The notes under the pieces are model-generated. The model worked only from the letters and a program-made list of their open reading frames with translations, made no database searches and had not been told where the DNA came from. The position numbers and the translations under genes are program-made. From the NCBI GenBank assembly GCA_002369195.1, contig DFEW01000049.1:1-6356 (forward strand): DNA of 6,356 bases, written 5' to 3'. Position 1 is the first letter of the stretch. Every line of letters begins with the position of its first letter. This DNA is from Christensenella sp. UBA3792 (GTDB taxonomy: Bacteria > Bacillota > Clostridia > Christensenellales > CAG-138). This document shows positions 1 through 6,253 of the stretch, piece by piece.

Positions 1-2
1 CC

Positions 3-38
3 GCGCGTACCATCGCTTCTCAGGACGAAAAGCAATGA
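3..38 (+). CDS. Possible 3' end of a plus-strand gene (partial)
   Basis: An open frame enters from the left edge and gives the residues ARTIASQDEKQ before a TGA at 36-38. It would converge on the minus-strand lipase gene, and the stem-loop at 55-80 lies between the two, as expected for convergent genes sharing a bidirectional terminator. Only 11 codons are visible and no family can be assigned. The other two plus-strand frames are also open over this short stretch, so this is a weak call. Confidence 0.2.
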   Translation, partial: ARTIASQDEKQ

Positions 39-54
39 TAAAAGCCAAAAGAGA

Positions 55-80
55 AAAGGTTCTCCGCGGGGAGAACCTTT
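55..80 (-). terminator. Intrinsic terminator of the galE-lipase unit, possibly bidirectional
   Basis: The arms AAAGGTTCTCC (55-65) and GGAGAACCTTT (70-80) are perfectly complementary: an 11-bp stem with a 4-nt loop. Read on the minus strand, the stem starts 23 nt after the lipase stop codon and is followed by the pyrimidine-rich run TCTCTTTTGGCTTTT. On the plus strand a T6 run follows, but only after a 5-nt gap (CTGCA then C), so termination in that direction is also possible. Confidence 0.85.
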
Positions 81-103
81 CTGCACTTTTTTGAAGGAAT
101 CCG

Positions 104-2647
104 TCACGCCGCGGGCATTTGCTCTGCCGCAGGCGCTTCCGCGGTCGCGGGCTGCTCGTCGGCGTTCGAGGCGGCGAACATGGAGAGCGAGACGATGAAT
201 GCCGCGCGGTGCAGCATGTGCAGGATCGCGTAGTCCGGATAGGCGGCGCCGATCGCGAACAGCAGGTCCGCAATGACGAGCAGCAGCATCGCATGACGGC
301 GGCGGCGCGTCTCGGCGGACGAGGTGATCAGCATCAGCAGCATGATCGGAATGTATGCCGCAAACAGGTAGGTGCGAAGCATCGGCGTGCTCCACAGCAG
401 CGTTGCGACGATGCCGAGCGCGCTCAAGCACATGAACGCAATCCACCGTCCGGTGGCGACCGGATGGCGCAGCAGTGCAAACACGATCGCGATCCCGTGC
501 GCGCCGAGCACGAGTGCGATGCCGACGTTCTCCCAGAAGGCGAACAGGACGTCTCCGGCGATCGCAAGCGCGAGAATCAGCAGCTTTTCGAGTGCGATCC
601 TTCCGTGATCGACCGCATACGCAAAGCCGATCAGCCCGATGCCGGTCACGGCGCTCCACGCAGCGATCACCCATTCGAGATGCGTCATCAGCCAGTAGGC
701 CGCCTCGCCTTCCAGCAGTCCGCAGACGATCAGCATGCCGCAAAAGAGCGCAAGCCACGGGAACGGCTCCTTGGTTATGACCGCGCGCAGGGCAAGCGGA
801 ATCATGGCGATCGCCGCAAGAAGCACGCAAAGCACAAAGATCGCGGCCGTGATCATCACGTGCCAGTCGACGCCGGTCGATTCGACGCCCAGCAGCGCGG
901 CAAGCTCGCTCGATAGCAGTTCGGTTTCGGTCATGCCCTCCGCGACGAGCGCGCCGTTTTGAATGCGCAGGATCGGCACCTCGCCCTCTGCGGCGTTCAG
1001 CGTGCGTTCCGACACGGTGTAGGACATCTGCGGCGCGGGGTCGCAGACCATGCAGCGCGCGTGCACATCGCCGTCCGAGCGGCTGCATACGAGCGCATAG
1101 TCGGCATCGCACGGCAGAGCGACCGACGTGATGCCGTGACTGCGGCTGACCGGGATGCTGCGCGTCTCTCCCGCCCGGGCGGCGGTCAGCGCACCGGATT
1201 CGGAGATGAAGAACAGGTCCTTGCCGCTTGCGCCGTCGCGCACGGTATACGACGCGTCGCCCTCTAAGAACGCGTACACGGTTTTTGGCTCCATCTGATA
1301 CAGCCGGTCGATGTTCTCGGACGCGCCCATCCAGCTCAGGTACAGCTCCGGCAGATGCTCATGTGCAAAGCGCACCACCGGCGGTCCGCTGACGATGCGG
1401 TCCTTGAACGCGCCGGTCTTGAACACGCCCTCCGGCACGAATGCGGCGATGTAGTTGAACAGCGCGTCGATGTGCATGCGGTCCGTCTTTGCATCGGTTC
1501 CGAGGCCCAGCGTGACGCCGCGCGTCGTTTTCAAAATGTTGTTGATCGAACGGTCGTCGATGACGCTGACCAGCGTCGGCTGCAAAATGCGCAGGTACGC
1601 GTCATTGTCCGGAACGAGCTCCAAAAGCATGCCCAGCATCAGGCGCAGGCGCAGGTTGACGTCGGCGTTGTAGTACGTGTCGATGCCGATCTTCTTCATC
1701 AGATCCTTGACGCCCGCGTAGGCCGTGTCGAAGTCGCTGCGGTACTCCGAGCCGGGCAGATACAGGTCTGTGCCGTAGCGCTCATAGCCCCATTCGAGCG
1801 GCGCGACCTGCGGCACGGCGTCTGCCGGACCGACGATGTTGAAGATGTTTTCGTACCCTTCGCTGCCGCCCCATAAGGTATTGCGCGGCGTTGCGAAGGT
1901 ATAGGCGTAGATATCGTCTATGTCGAACACATCGCTGTCGTCGAGATTTGCAGCGGTCAGGTTCGCGATCGCCGCCGCGCGCGAAAAGCCGCTGATCCAG
2001 ATCTTGATATGATCGCGCTCTTTCAGACCGGCGATATAGCCGAGGATACGGTCCGTGACGAGGCGCGCTGCGCTGTCGAATCCCGTATGCCGCGACATGG
2101 CGCCGACGGTCATGTTCGACATCCATTCCTTCTGGTACAGACCGCCGCACACGCCGACTGCAACGAGCGTGCATTTCTCCCCGTCCCGTTCGATCTCCTT
2201 GTACCCGATGGCGGTAGCGACCGTATAGAGCGACGGCACCTTTTCGTAATCGTCGGTGCGCACATCTTCGAAGCCGCAGTCGAACAGATAGTCGACCAGA
2301 TACTGGTCGGCGCGGATCTCGCCGTCGCGCCTGCGCGAGCCGTTGCGAAACGCCGAGAGCGCAAGGAACAGCGACATGCGCGCGAGCATGTGACGGTACT
2401 GCGTCGCCGGATAGAAGAAAACGTCGTCCGAATAGAACGTCGTATAATCGAGGATCGTACCGGTGGATTTGATGCTCAGCGACGCGCCGACGTAGCGGTA
2501 TTCATTGCCTTCCTCGTCGGTAAAGGATTCGCCGGTATCGGTCTGCTCCCCGTCCGCAACCGTGCTGAAAACCGGCAGCGCTGCCGTAAAGCACAGCAGC
2601 GCCGCAAGAAGCAGCATGATCATTCGTTTCAGCCCCGTCATCTTCAT
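104..2647 (-). CDS. Exported lipase-like protein with C-terminal polytopic, YhhN-like membrane domain
   Basis: The protein has 847 residues. Residues 1-31 form a signal peptide: a basic start, a hydrophobic core at 9-27, and a likely signal peptidase site after TVA at 29-31. Residues about 45-440 resemble class-3 lipases: the nucleophile elbow is ISGFSRA with Ser222 (GxSxA instead of GxSxG), a likely catalytic Asp276 lies in GPADAVP, and His429 or His431 in AHEH could complete the triad. A soluble, Cys-containing linker follows (about 455-590). Then come about nine membrane segments (594-826). Segments with AGDVLFAF (697-704) and IADLLFAIG (792-800) recall YhhN/TMEM86 lysoplasmalogenases. The catalytic domain should face outward. 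An acyl ester or phospholipid substrate is inference. The gene follows galE by 15 bp and probably shares its transcript. The start is uncertain because no clear ribosome site precedes Met1; Met3, Met9 and Met11 are alternatives. The lipase-like call is solid; the YhhN match is by eye. Confidence 0.8.
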   Translation of the reverse strand: MKMTGLKRMIMLLLAALLCFTAALPVFSTVADGEQTDTGESFTDEEGNEYRYVGASLSIKSTGTILDYTTFYSDDVFFYPATQYRHMLARMSLFLALSAFRNGSRRRDGEIRADQYLVDYLFDCGFEDVRTDDYEKVPSLYTVATAIGYKEIERDGEKCTLVAVGVCGGLYQKEWMSNMTVGAMSRHTGFDSAARLVTDRILGYIAGLKERDHIKIWISGFSRAAAIANLTAANLDDSDVFDIDDIYAYTFATPRNTLWGGSEGYENIFNIVGPADAVPQVAPLEWGYERYGTDLYLPGSEYRSDFDTAYAGVKDLMKKIGIDTYYNADVNLRLRLMLGMLLELVPDNDAYLRILQPTLVSVIDDRSINNILKTTRGVTLGLGTDAKTDRMHIDALFNYIAAFVPEGVFKTGAFKDRIVSGPPVVRFAHEHLPELYLSWMGASENIDRLYQMEPKTVYAFLEGDASYTVRDGASGKDLFFISESGALTAARAGETRSIPVSRSHGITSVALPCDADYALVCSRSDGDVHARCMVCDPAPQMSYTVSERTLNAAEGEVPILRIQNGALVAEGMTETELLSSELAALLGVESTGVDWHVMITAAIFVLCVLLAAIAMIPLALRAVITKEPFPWLALFCGMLIVCGLLEGEAAYWLMTHLEWVIAAWSAVTGIGLIGFAYAVDHGRIALEKLLILALAIAGDVLFAFWENVGIALVLGAHGIAIVFALLRHPVATGRWIAFMCLSALGIVATLLWSTPMLRTYLFAAYIPIMLLMLITSSAETRRRRHAMLLLVIADLLFAIGAAYPDYAILHMLHRAAFIVSLSMFAASNADEQPATAEAPAAEQMPAA

Positions 2648-2662
2648 GTTGGGAATGCCTGT

Positions 2663-3679
2663 TTATGCGTCGTAGCCGTTCGGGTTTTGGGACTGCCAGT
2701 GATAGCCGGTCCTGCACATGTTGACAAGATCGCGCTCCGCCTTCCAGCCCAGCAGCCGCTGCGCCTTGGAAGGATCGGCATAGTTTTCGGCGACGTCGCC
2801 GGGACGGCGGTCGACGATTTCGTACGGGATCGTGACGCCGTTCGCGTCCTCATAGGCGTGGATCACGTCGAGCACCGAGTAGCCCGTGCCCGTGCCGAGG
2901 TTGATCGCCTCGACACCGGTATGCGCATCGGCGTATTCGAGCGCGCACAGATGCCCCTTTGCGAGGTCAACCACATGGATATAGTCTCGCACGCCGGTGC
3001 CGTCGGGCGTCGGATAGTCGTTGCCGAACACGCGAAGCTTTTTGAGCTTGCCGGTTGCGACCTGATTGATGTACGGCAAAAGATTGTTCGGGATGCCCTG
3101 CGGGTCCTCGCCGATCAGTCCGGAGTCGTGCGCGCCGATCGGGTTGAAGTAGCGCAGCAGGACGACCGACGCTTCGGGGTTCGCCGCCGCGAAGTCGGAC
3201 AGGATCTGCTCGCCCATGAACTTCGTCCAGCCGTACGGGTTCGTGCACCAGCGCGGCGCATCCTCCTTGATCGGCACCTTCGGCACGCCGTAGACCGTCG
3301 CCGACGAGCTGAACACAATGCGGCGCACGTCGAATTCCTTCATGCACTCGAGCAGCGTCAGCGTCGCGTCGAGGTTGTTGCGATAGTATTCGACCGGCTT
3401 TGCGACGCTCTCGCCGACCGCCTTCAAGCCCGCAAAGTGGATGATCGCGCCGAAGTCGTTTTGTGCAAAGAGCGCGCGCATCGCTTCGCGGTCGCACACG
3501 TCGACCTTTTGAAAGGCCGGACGCTTTCCCGTGATCGTCTCGATGCGGTCCAGCACCGCTTCCTTGGAGTTGTACAGATTGTCCGCGATCAGCACGGGAT
3601 AGCCCGCGTTCAGAAGTTCGACAACCGTATGCGAGCCGATGTAGCCCGCGCCGCCCGTGACCAGTACCGTTTGTTTCAT
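2663..3679 (-). CDS. galE: UDP-glucose 4-epimerase GalE
   Basis: This cytoplasmic enzyme interconverts UDP-glucose and UDP-galactose (Leloir pathway, and sugar supply for surface glycans) with bound NAD. The 338-residue length is normal for the family. It is an extended short-chain dehydrogenase/reductase: the NAD-binding glycine motif TGGAGYIGSH is at 8-17, an acidic residue binding the NAD ribose lies in IADN (31-34), the catalytic Ser is in FSSSATVYG (123-131), and the YxxxK pair is Tyr149/Lys153 in NPYGWTK. RYFNP (176-180) and the C-terminal WQSQNPNGYDA are also typical of GalE. The start at 3679 is chosen over an in-frame ATG at 3703 because AAAGGG (3687-3692) sits 7 nt before it and MKQTVLVTGG is the usual GalE N-terminus. 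A strong promoter lies directly upstream. No other galactose genes (galK, galT) are visible, so a role in glycan precursor supply is as likely as galactose use. Confidence 0.97.
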   Translation of the reverse strand: MKQTVLVTGGAGYIGSHTVVELLNAGYPVLIADNLYNSKEAVLDRIETITGKRPAFQKVDVCDREAMRALFAQNDFGAIIHFAGLKAVGESVAKPVEYYRNNLDATLTLLECMKEFDVRRIVFSSSATVYGVPKVPIKEDAPRWCTNPYGWTKFMGEQILSDFAAANPEASVVLLRYFNPIGAHDSGLIGEDPQGIPNNLLPYINQVATGKLKKLRVFGNDYPTPDGTGVRDYIHVVDLAKGHLCALEYADAHTGVEAINLGTGTGYSVLDVIHAYEDANGVTIPYEIVDRRPGDVAENYADPSKAQRLLGWKAERDLVNMCRTGYHWQSQNPNGYDA

Positions 3680-3717
3680 GTTGTAACCCTTTCGTAGCAG
3701 CAAATTGATTTAATGGT

Positions 3718-3746
3718 ATTATACAGGATTGCGCCTGTGTTTTCAA
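3718..3746 (-). promoter_or_regulatory. Sigma-A promoter of galE
   Basis: The -35 box TTGAAA (3741-3746) and a perfect -10 box TATAAT (3718-3723) are 17 bp apart. The -35 box covers the stop codon (3743-3745) of the upstream minus-strand gene, so the two genes are packed with no terminator between them. A short dyad, ACAGG-N6-CCTGT (3723-3738), fills most of the spacer and could be an operator, but 5-bp arms may be chance. Confidence 0.85.
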
Positions 3747-4381
3747 TCGTCTGACGCATCTTTTGCCGGTTTTGCCGATCGGAGCGTCAAAAGCCGGATG
3801 CCCGCGCCCGCCGCAAGCACGAGCAGCGCGACGATCAGGATCGTGTTCGGAAGGTTCGCCCGCCGCTGTGCCGCCTCATACTCCGGTTCCGTGCCGCCCG
3901 CATAGCGCAAAACGGCGCCAATCGGATGCACGTCGTCCTCCTCCGTCCACTCGGCATAGCGCGCCGCGTCCTCATAAAACGGCTCGTTCGCGCTTACATT
4001 GTGCGCATGCAGCGGTTCGCAGAAGAAATACCCCGAAAGCATCGTGAGCGCGGTTTCGTGCTCGTCCTCGCAAAAATACGGCGAAAGCGGCTCATAGATC
4101 GCGTCGCTCGGCTCGACCAGAAGACTCAGCAGCACGCACACGTCGCCGCTGTCCGAAAACCGCACGAGCAGCAGCTCGCTCGGACGCGCCTTGCCGGTCT
4201 CCTCCGCATAGCGATCGAGCACGGTCAGTTCGTTGATGTAGCAGTCCACGCCCGCATCGAACGCGCTGTACGGCGAAAACTCCGCAAAGGCAACCGCGCG
4301 CCTTCCGCCGCCGAGCATCAGCAGCATCGACGCGGCAAGCACGCAAGCGGCGGCGATCGCGCCGTAAATCAGTTTTTTCAT
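3743..4381 (-). CDS. Unrecognised protein with two membrane segments
   Basis: I do not recognise a family. The protein has 212 residues: an N-terminal hydrophobic segment (about 4-25, after MKK), a mostly acidic region (26-176) rich in Glu, Asp, Tyr and Ala with four Cys (47, 82, 104, 121), and a second membrane segment (about 179-198) followed by a basic then acidic tail. The likely topology is an extracytoplasmic domain held by two helices, or a cleaved signal peptide plus a C-terminal anchor. The start at 4381 is preferred over an in-frame ATG at 4399 because AAGGA (4392-4396) precedes it by 10 nt and the predicted transcript begins at about 4399. The gene is divergent from spoVT and followed by galE, whose promoter overlaps its stop codon. 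Upstream in-frame codons run antisense to spoVT and are not part of the gene. Confidence 0.8.
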   Translation of the reverse strand: MKKLIYGAIAAACVLAASMLLMLGGGRRAVAFAEFSPYSAFDAGVDCYINELTVLDRYAEETGKARPSELLLVRFSDSGDVCVLLSLLVEPSDAIYEPLSPYFCEDEHETALTMLSGYFFCEPLHAHNVSANEPFYEDAARYAEWTEEDDVHPIGAVLRYAGGTEPEYEAAQRRANLPNTILIVALLVLAAGAGIRLLTLRSAKPAKDASDD

Positions 4382-4405
4382 CGAAACGGATTCCTTCATG
4401 CGTTC

Positions 4406-4434
4406 AGTATAGCGTGTTTTTCCTCCAATTTCAA
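4406..4434 (-). promoter_or_regulatory. Sigma-A promoter of the two-membrane-segment protein
   Basis: The -35 box TTGAAA (4429-4434) and the -10 box TATACT (4406-4411) are exactly 17 bp apart on the minus strand. Transcription should begin near 4399-4400, leaving a leader of about 18 nt that contains the AAGGA ribosome site of the gene starting at 4381. Confidence 0.8.
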
Positions 4435-4440
4435 CCGCGC

Positions 4441-4469
4441 GTATGAAATCGCGCAAAGCGCAAAGACTA
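4441..4469 (+). promoter_or_regulatory. Candidate forespore (sigma-G-like) promoter of spoVT
   Basis: GTATG (4441-4445) fits the sigma-G -35 pattern GHATR. After 17 bp, AAGACTA (4463-4469) matches the CATACTA-type -10 at five of seven positions. In Bacillus subtilis spoVT is transcribed by sigma-G, so the site is expected, but the -10 match is imperfect and the spacing is one base shorter than commonly cited. No good sigma-A promoter is visible on this strand in the gap. Confidence 0.3.
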
Positions 4470-4495
4470 TCGAAAACGACAAAGGCAGGATTCCC

Positions 4496-5026
4496 ATGAA
4501 AGCAACCGGCATTGTGCGGCGCATCGACGAACTCGGCAGGATCGTGATCCCCAAGGAGATCCGGCGCAGTCTGCACATTCACGAGGGTGACCCGATCGAG
4601 ATCTTCACCGACGAGGACGGCGTCGTCCTGAAGCGCTATTCGCGCGCAAAGGAGCTCGGCGATCTGTGCGAACCGCTCTGCGCCGCGCTGTGCGGCGCGC
4701 TCGGTTTCTCGGCGGCGGTGGCGGATACGGACGTCGTTCTGTTCGCGCAGGGACCGCTGAAAAAGCAGCTGATCGGTCTGCCGCTTTGCGCATCCTTTAC
4801 CGATCGAATGCGGCAAAAACAGGCGCTCACGGAGCGTGACGGGTATGTGCTGAGCGCGAAGCTCGCCCCGATCCGCACCGTCGCCGCGGTGCCGATTCAG
4901 GTGCTCGGCGACGTCTGCGGCAGCGTGCTGCTGTTGAGCGACGACGCGCGGCTGACGCTCGACGACGCGCATCTTTGCGTGCTGAAAACCGCCGCGCTCT
5001 ACCTTGCAAAGCATCTCGAGCAATAA
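4496..5026 (+). CDS. spoVT: Stage V sporulation regulator SpoVT
   Basis: This is a DNA-binding transcription factor that tunes sigma-G-dependent genes in the developing forespore. The 176-residue length is close to the Bacillus subtilis protein (178). Residues 2-50 form the AbrB-type swapped-hairpin DNA-binding domain, with the hallmark GIVRRIDELGRIVIPKEIRR followed by an EGDPIEIF strand. Residues about 55-174 form the GAF-like sensor domain, with the AAVPIQVLGDVCGSVLLLSD core strands and a final helix (DAHLCVLKTAALYLAKHLEQ). The start is well supported: AGGA (4487-4490) lies 5 nt before the ATG, and MKATGIVRRID is the family N-terminus. The gene stands alone on the plus strand: a hypothetical membrane-protein gene diverges on its left and a lysis cassette converges on its right. 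The gene suggests a sporulating lineage, although some non-sporulating Clostridia keep it. Confidence 0.96.
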   Translation: MKATGIVRRIDELGRIVIPKEIRRSLHIHEGDPIEIFTDEDGVVLKRYSRAKELGDLCEPLCAALCGALGFSAAVADTDVVLFAQGPLKKQLIGLPLCASFTDRMRQKQALTERDGYVLSAKLAPIRTVAAVPIQVLGDVCGSVLLLSDDARLTLDDAHLCVLKTAALYLAKHLEQ

Positions 5027-5027
5027 C

Positions 5028-5054
5028 GGGAGGGGCGCAAGCAACGCCCCTTCC
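5028..5054 (+). terminator. Stem-loop between spoVT and the convergent holin gene
   Basis: GGGAGGGGCG (5028-5037) pairs with CGCCCCTTCC (5045-5054) over 10 bp, including one G-U pair, around a 7-nt loop CAAGCAA. It begins 2 bp after the spoVT stop and ends 5 bp before the holin stop, so it sits where a shared terminator would be. No clear T-run follows on either strand, so it is not a textbook intrinsic terminator. Confidence 0.55.
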
Positions 5055-5059
5055 GATTC

Positions 5060-5251
5060 TCAGTACTCCTTCAAGCTCGGATTGTTGCCGTTGCAGTAGA
5101 TCAGCACGGTGGCAAGCGCCACGCCGATTGCGCCGAACAGCGGCGGCAGTTCGACCCCGCTTGTCATCAGCGAGTTCACGACCGCTTCATAGACGGCGGC
5201 GACGAGTCCGATCCAGAAGAGCACGCTCTTCGTTCTTTGCTGTTTTTCCAT
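5060..5251 (-). CDS. Phage holin, phi-LC3 type (Phage_holin_1)
   Basis: This small protein would form lesions in the cytoplasmic membrane so that a signal-less endolysin can reach the cell wall. It has 63 residues: a short charged N-terminus, membrane segments at about 9-27 and 35-53, and the tail CNGNNPSLKEY, which is close to the conserved NGNNPSLKGY-type ending of the phi-LC3 holin family. AAAGGAG (5258-5264) stands 6 nt before the ATG and overlaps the first base of the upstream gene's stop codon, so translation of the two is likely coupled. It is the last gene of the three-gene lysis cassette. Alternative roles are export without lysis, as proposed for TcdE-like holins; the sequence alone cannot decide this. 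Confidence 0.9.
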   Translation of the reverse strand: MEKQQRTKSVLFWIGLVAAVYEAVVNSLMTSGVELPPLFGAIGVALATVLIYCNGNNPSLKEY

Positions 5252-5263
5252 GTCTTTCTCCTT

Positions 5264-5473
5264 TCAGAACAATTTGCCGATGATGTATCCGGCGACGCCC
5301 ACCAGCGCCGCGGAGAGCAGCGACAGCGTCAGCGCCTCATAGCGCTTGCCGCTCTTTTGTTCGAGCGCGCGCAGGCGCTCCTCGTGATCCGCGCCGTTCT
5401 GCGCAATCGTCTTGACGTTCGTTTCGATGCGCGCGAGCGATTCGAGAATCTCCGTGATCGTGCGTTCAGCCAT
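5264..5473 (-). CDS. XhlA-like membrane protein of the lysis cassette
   Basis: The protein has 69 residues. Residues about 4-42 form an amphipathic, probably coiled-coil helix (EILESLARIETNVKTI, then HEERLRALEQK), and residues 46-66 form one membrane segment ending in GKLF. This layout matches the XhlA/haemolysin family (PF10779), which in the Bacillus PBSX prophage acts with a holin and an amidase in host lysis. A strong ribosome site, GGAGGT (5479-5484), lies 5 nt before the ATG. The start overlaps the end of the endolysin gene by 8 bp (an ATGGCTGA junction), and the holin gene starts 12 bp downstream. The assignment rests on architecture and neighbours, as proteins this short carry few diagnostic residues. 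It could equally be a generic phage accessory holin. Confidence 0.75.
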   Translation of the reverse strand: MAERTITEILESLARIETNVKTIAQNGADHEERLRALEQKSGKRYEALTLSLLSAALVGVAGYIIGKLF

Positions 5474-6188
5474 GCCGCACCTCCGTGTACTGCGCCTTGT
5501 TCGTGATGAACGCGTCGCGTCCGTGCCATGCGATGCGATACCAGCCGCTTTTCGCCGTTCCGAGATACGGCAGCGTATCGCCGCGATGCGCGATGCCGAT
5601 GCAGGGCGTTTGTACCCCGTCGCCCTGCCGCACGCGCACCGATCCGCCCTTCACGTACACGAGCGGTTTCTCATCCGTCTCGAGTGCCCAAAGACGCCCG
5701 AAGCGGTTCCAGTACCCGGCGCTTCGGCGGTTTTTGACCACGCCCCAGTCGCGTCCGCGGCATTCGATCTGCTCCGTTCCGGCGCACATGCCCACATGCA
5801 CGATGCGCGTACCGTCGTGATGAAAGACCAGATCGCCCCGTCTGACATCCTTCTGCGCAATCGGCTCGCACAGCGCATACAGACCGCGGCTGTTCACATC
5901 GCTTTTCACGATGCCCTCCGTTTTCAGCGCCCAGTAGATCAGCCCCGAGCAGTCGAATGCGCGAATCCTTTGCATGCCTGCCGCGATGCGCTTTCGATAC
6001 AGCGCGATCGCGCGGTTCGCGTCAAGCGCGTTCGTCTCGTGCCGCAGGATCCATCCGTTCGGATCGGGCATTTCATCGAGCAGTTCCCCGTTGCCGCCCC
6101 ATACGTAAATGCCGCGATTCGTCTGTCCTTCGAGCAGGTCCATCACCCGCTCGATGCGTTCGGTTTTCTTCGGAATTGTTGCTTCCAT
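5466..6188 (-). CDS. NlpC/P60 endolysin with C-terminal SH3 domain
   Basis: A peptidoglycan hydrolase, probably a cysteine endopeptidase cutting peptide stems or cross-links. It has 240 residues. The NlpC/P60 domain spans about 12-165, with YVWGGNG (28-34), the nucleophile Cys80 in RAFDCSGL, a GDLVFHHDG strand (118-126), catalytic His131 in VHVGM, and ECRGRDWGVV (142-151) in the place of the third active-site element. Residues about 177-236 form a bacterial SH3 domain for wall binding (GGSVRVRQGDG, then SGWYRIAWHGRDAFI). There is no signal peptide, so release should need the holin encoded two genes downstream. The start at 6188 is chosen over an in-frame ATG at 6290 because AAAGGAG (6194-6200) lies 5 nt upstream of it, and the 34-residue extension would cross the promoter and the 6254-6274 dyad. 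Very similar domain pairs occur in Clostridia prophages. Confidence 0.92.
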   Translation of the reverse strand: MEATIPKKTERIERVMDLLEGQTNRGIYVWGGNGELLDEMPDPNGWILRHETNALDANRAIALYRKRIAAGMQRIRAFDCSGLIYWALKTEGIVKSDVNSRGLYALCEPIAQKDVRRGDLVFHHDGTRIVHVGMCAGTEQIECRGRDWGVVKNRRSAGYWNRFGRLWALETDEKPLVYVKGGSVRVRQGDGVQTPCIGIAHRGDTLPYLGTAKSGWYRIAWHGRDAFITNKAQYTEVRHG

Positions 6189-6193
6189 TTTCA

Positions 6194-6206
6194 CTCCTTT
6201 CCTCCC
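6194..6206 (-). promoter_or_regulatory. Double ribosome binding site of the endolysin gene
   Basis: On the minus strand GGGAGG (6201-6206) is followed directly by AAAGGAG (6194-6200). The second copy has ideal 5-nt spacing to the ATG at 6188. Together they fix the start codon and predict strong translation. Confidence 0.85.
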
Positions 6207-6215
6207 GACATCACC

Positions 6216-6224
6216 ATTGTAGCA
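6216..6224 (-). promoter_or_regulatory. Extended -10 promoter of the lysis cassette
   Basis: On the minus strand, TGC immediately precedes TACAAT (6216-6221), a TGn extended -10 element. No TTGACA-like box is found at 16-18 bp upstream; the sequence there (about 6239-6244) is GAATCC. Such promoters often rely on the extended element or on an activator. Transcription would start near 6209, leaving a leader of about 20 nt with the double ribosome site. Confidence 0.5.
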
Positions 6225-6253
6225 CAATAAAATCCGACGGATTCCCAACATTT

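Noticed and set aside
119..916. Plus-strand open frame of 265 codons antisense to the lipase membrane domain
   Set aside because: The product is dominated by Arg, Gln, His and Asp, has no recognisable motif, and lies wholly opposite the transmembrane segments of the real gene.
2009..3697. Plus-strand open frame of 562 codons antisense to galE and the lipase gene
   Set aside because: It is the antisense shadow of two well-supported genes. The translation is Arg/Ala/Val/Asp-rich without domain pattern, and its frame is kept open by high GC codon use on the other strand.
3926..4495. N-terminal extension of SpoVT to 366 residues
   Set aside because: It runs antisense to the hypothetical gene. 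SpoVT starts at MKATGIVRRID with its own ribosome site, and the resulting length matches the family.
4382..5044. N-terminal extension of the two-membrane-segment protein to 433 residues
   Set aside because: The extra part is antisense to spoVT and would cross the gene's own promoter at 4406-4434.
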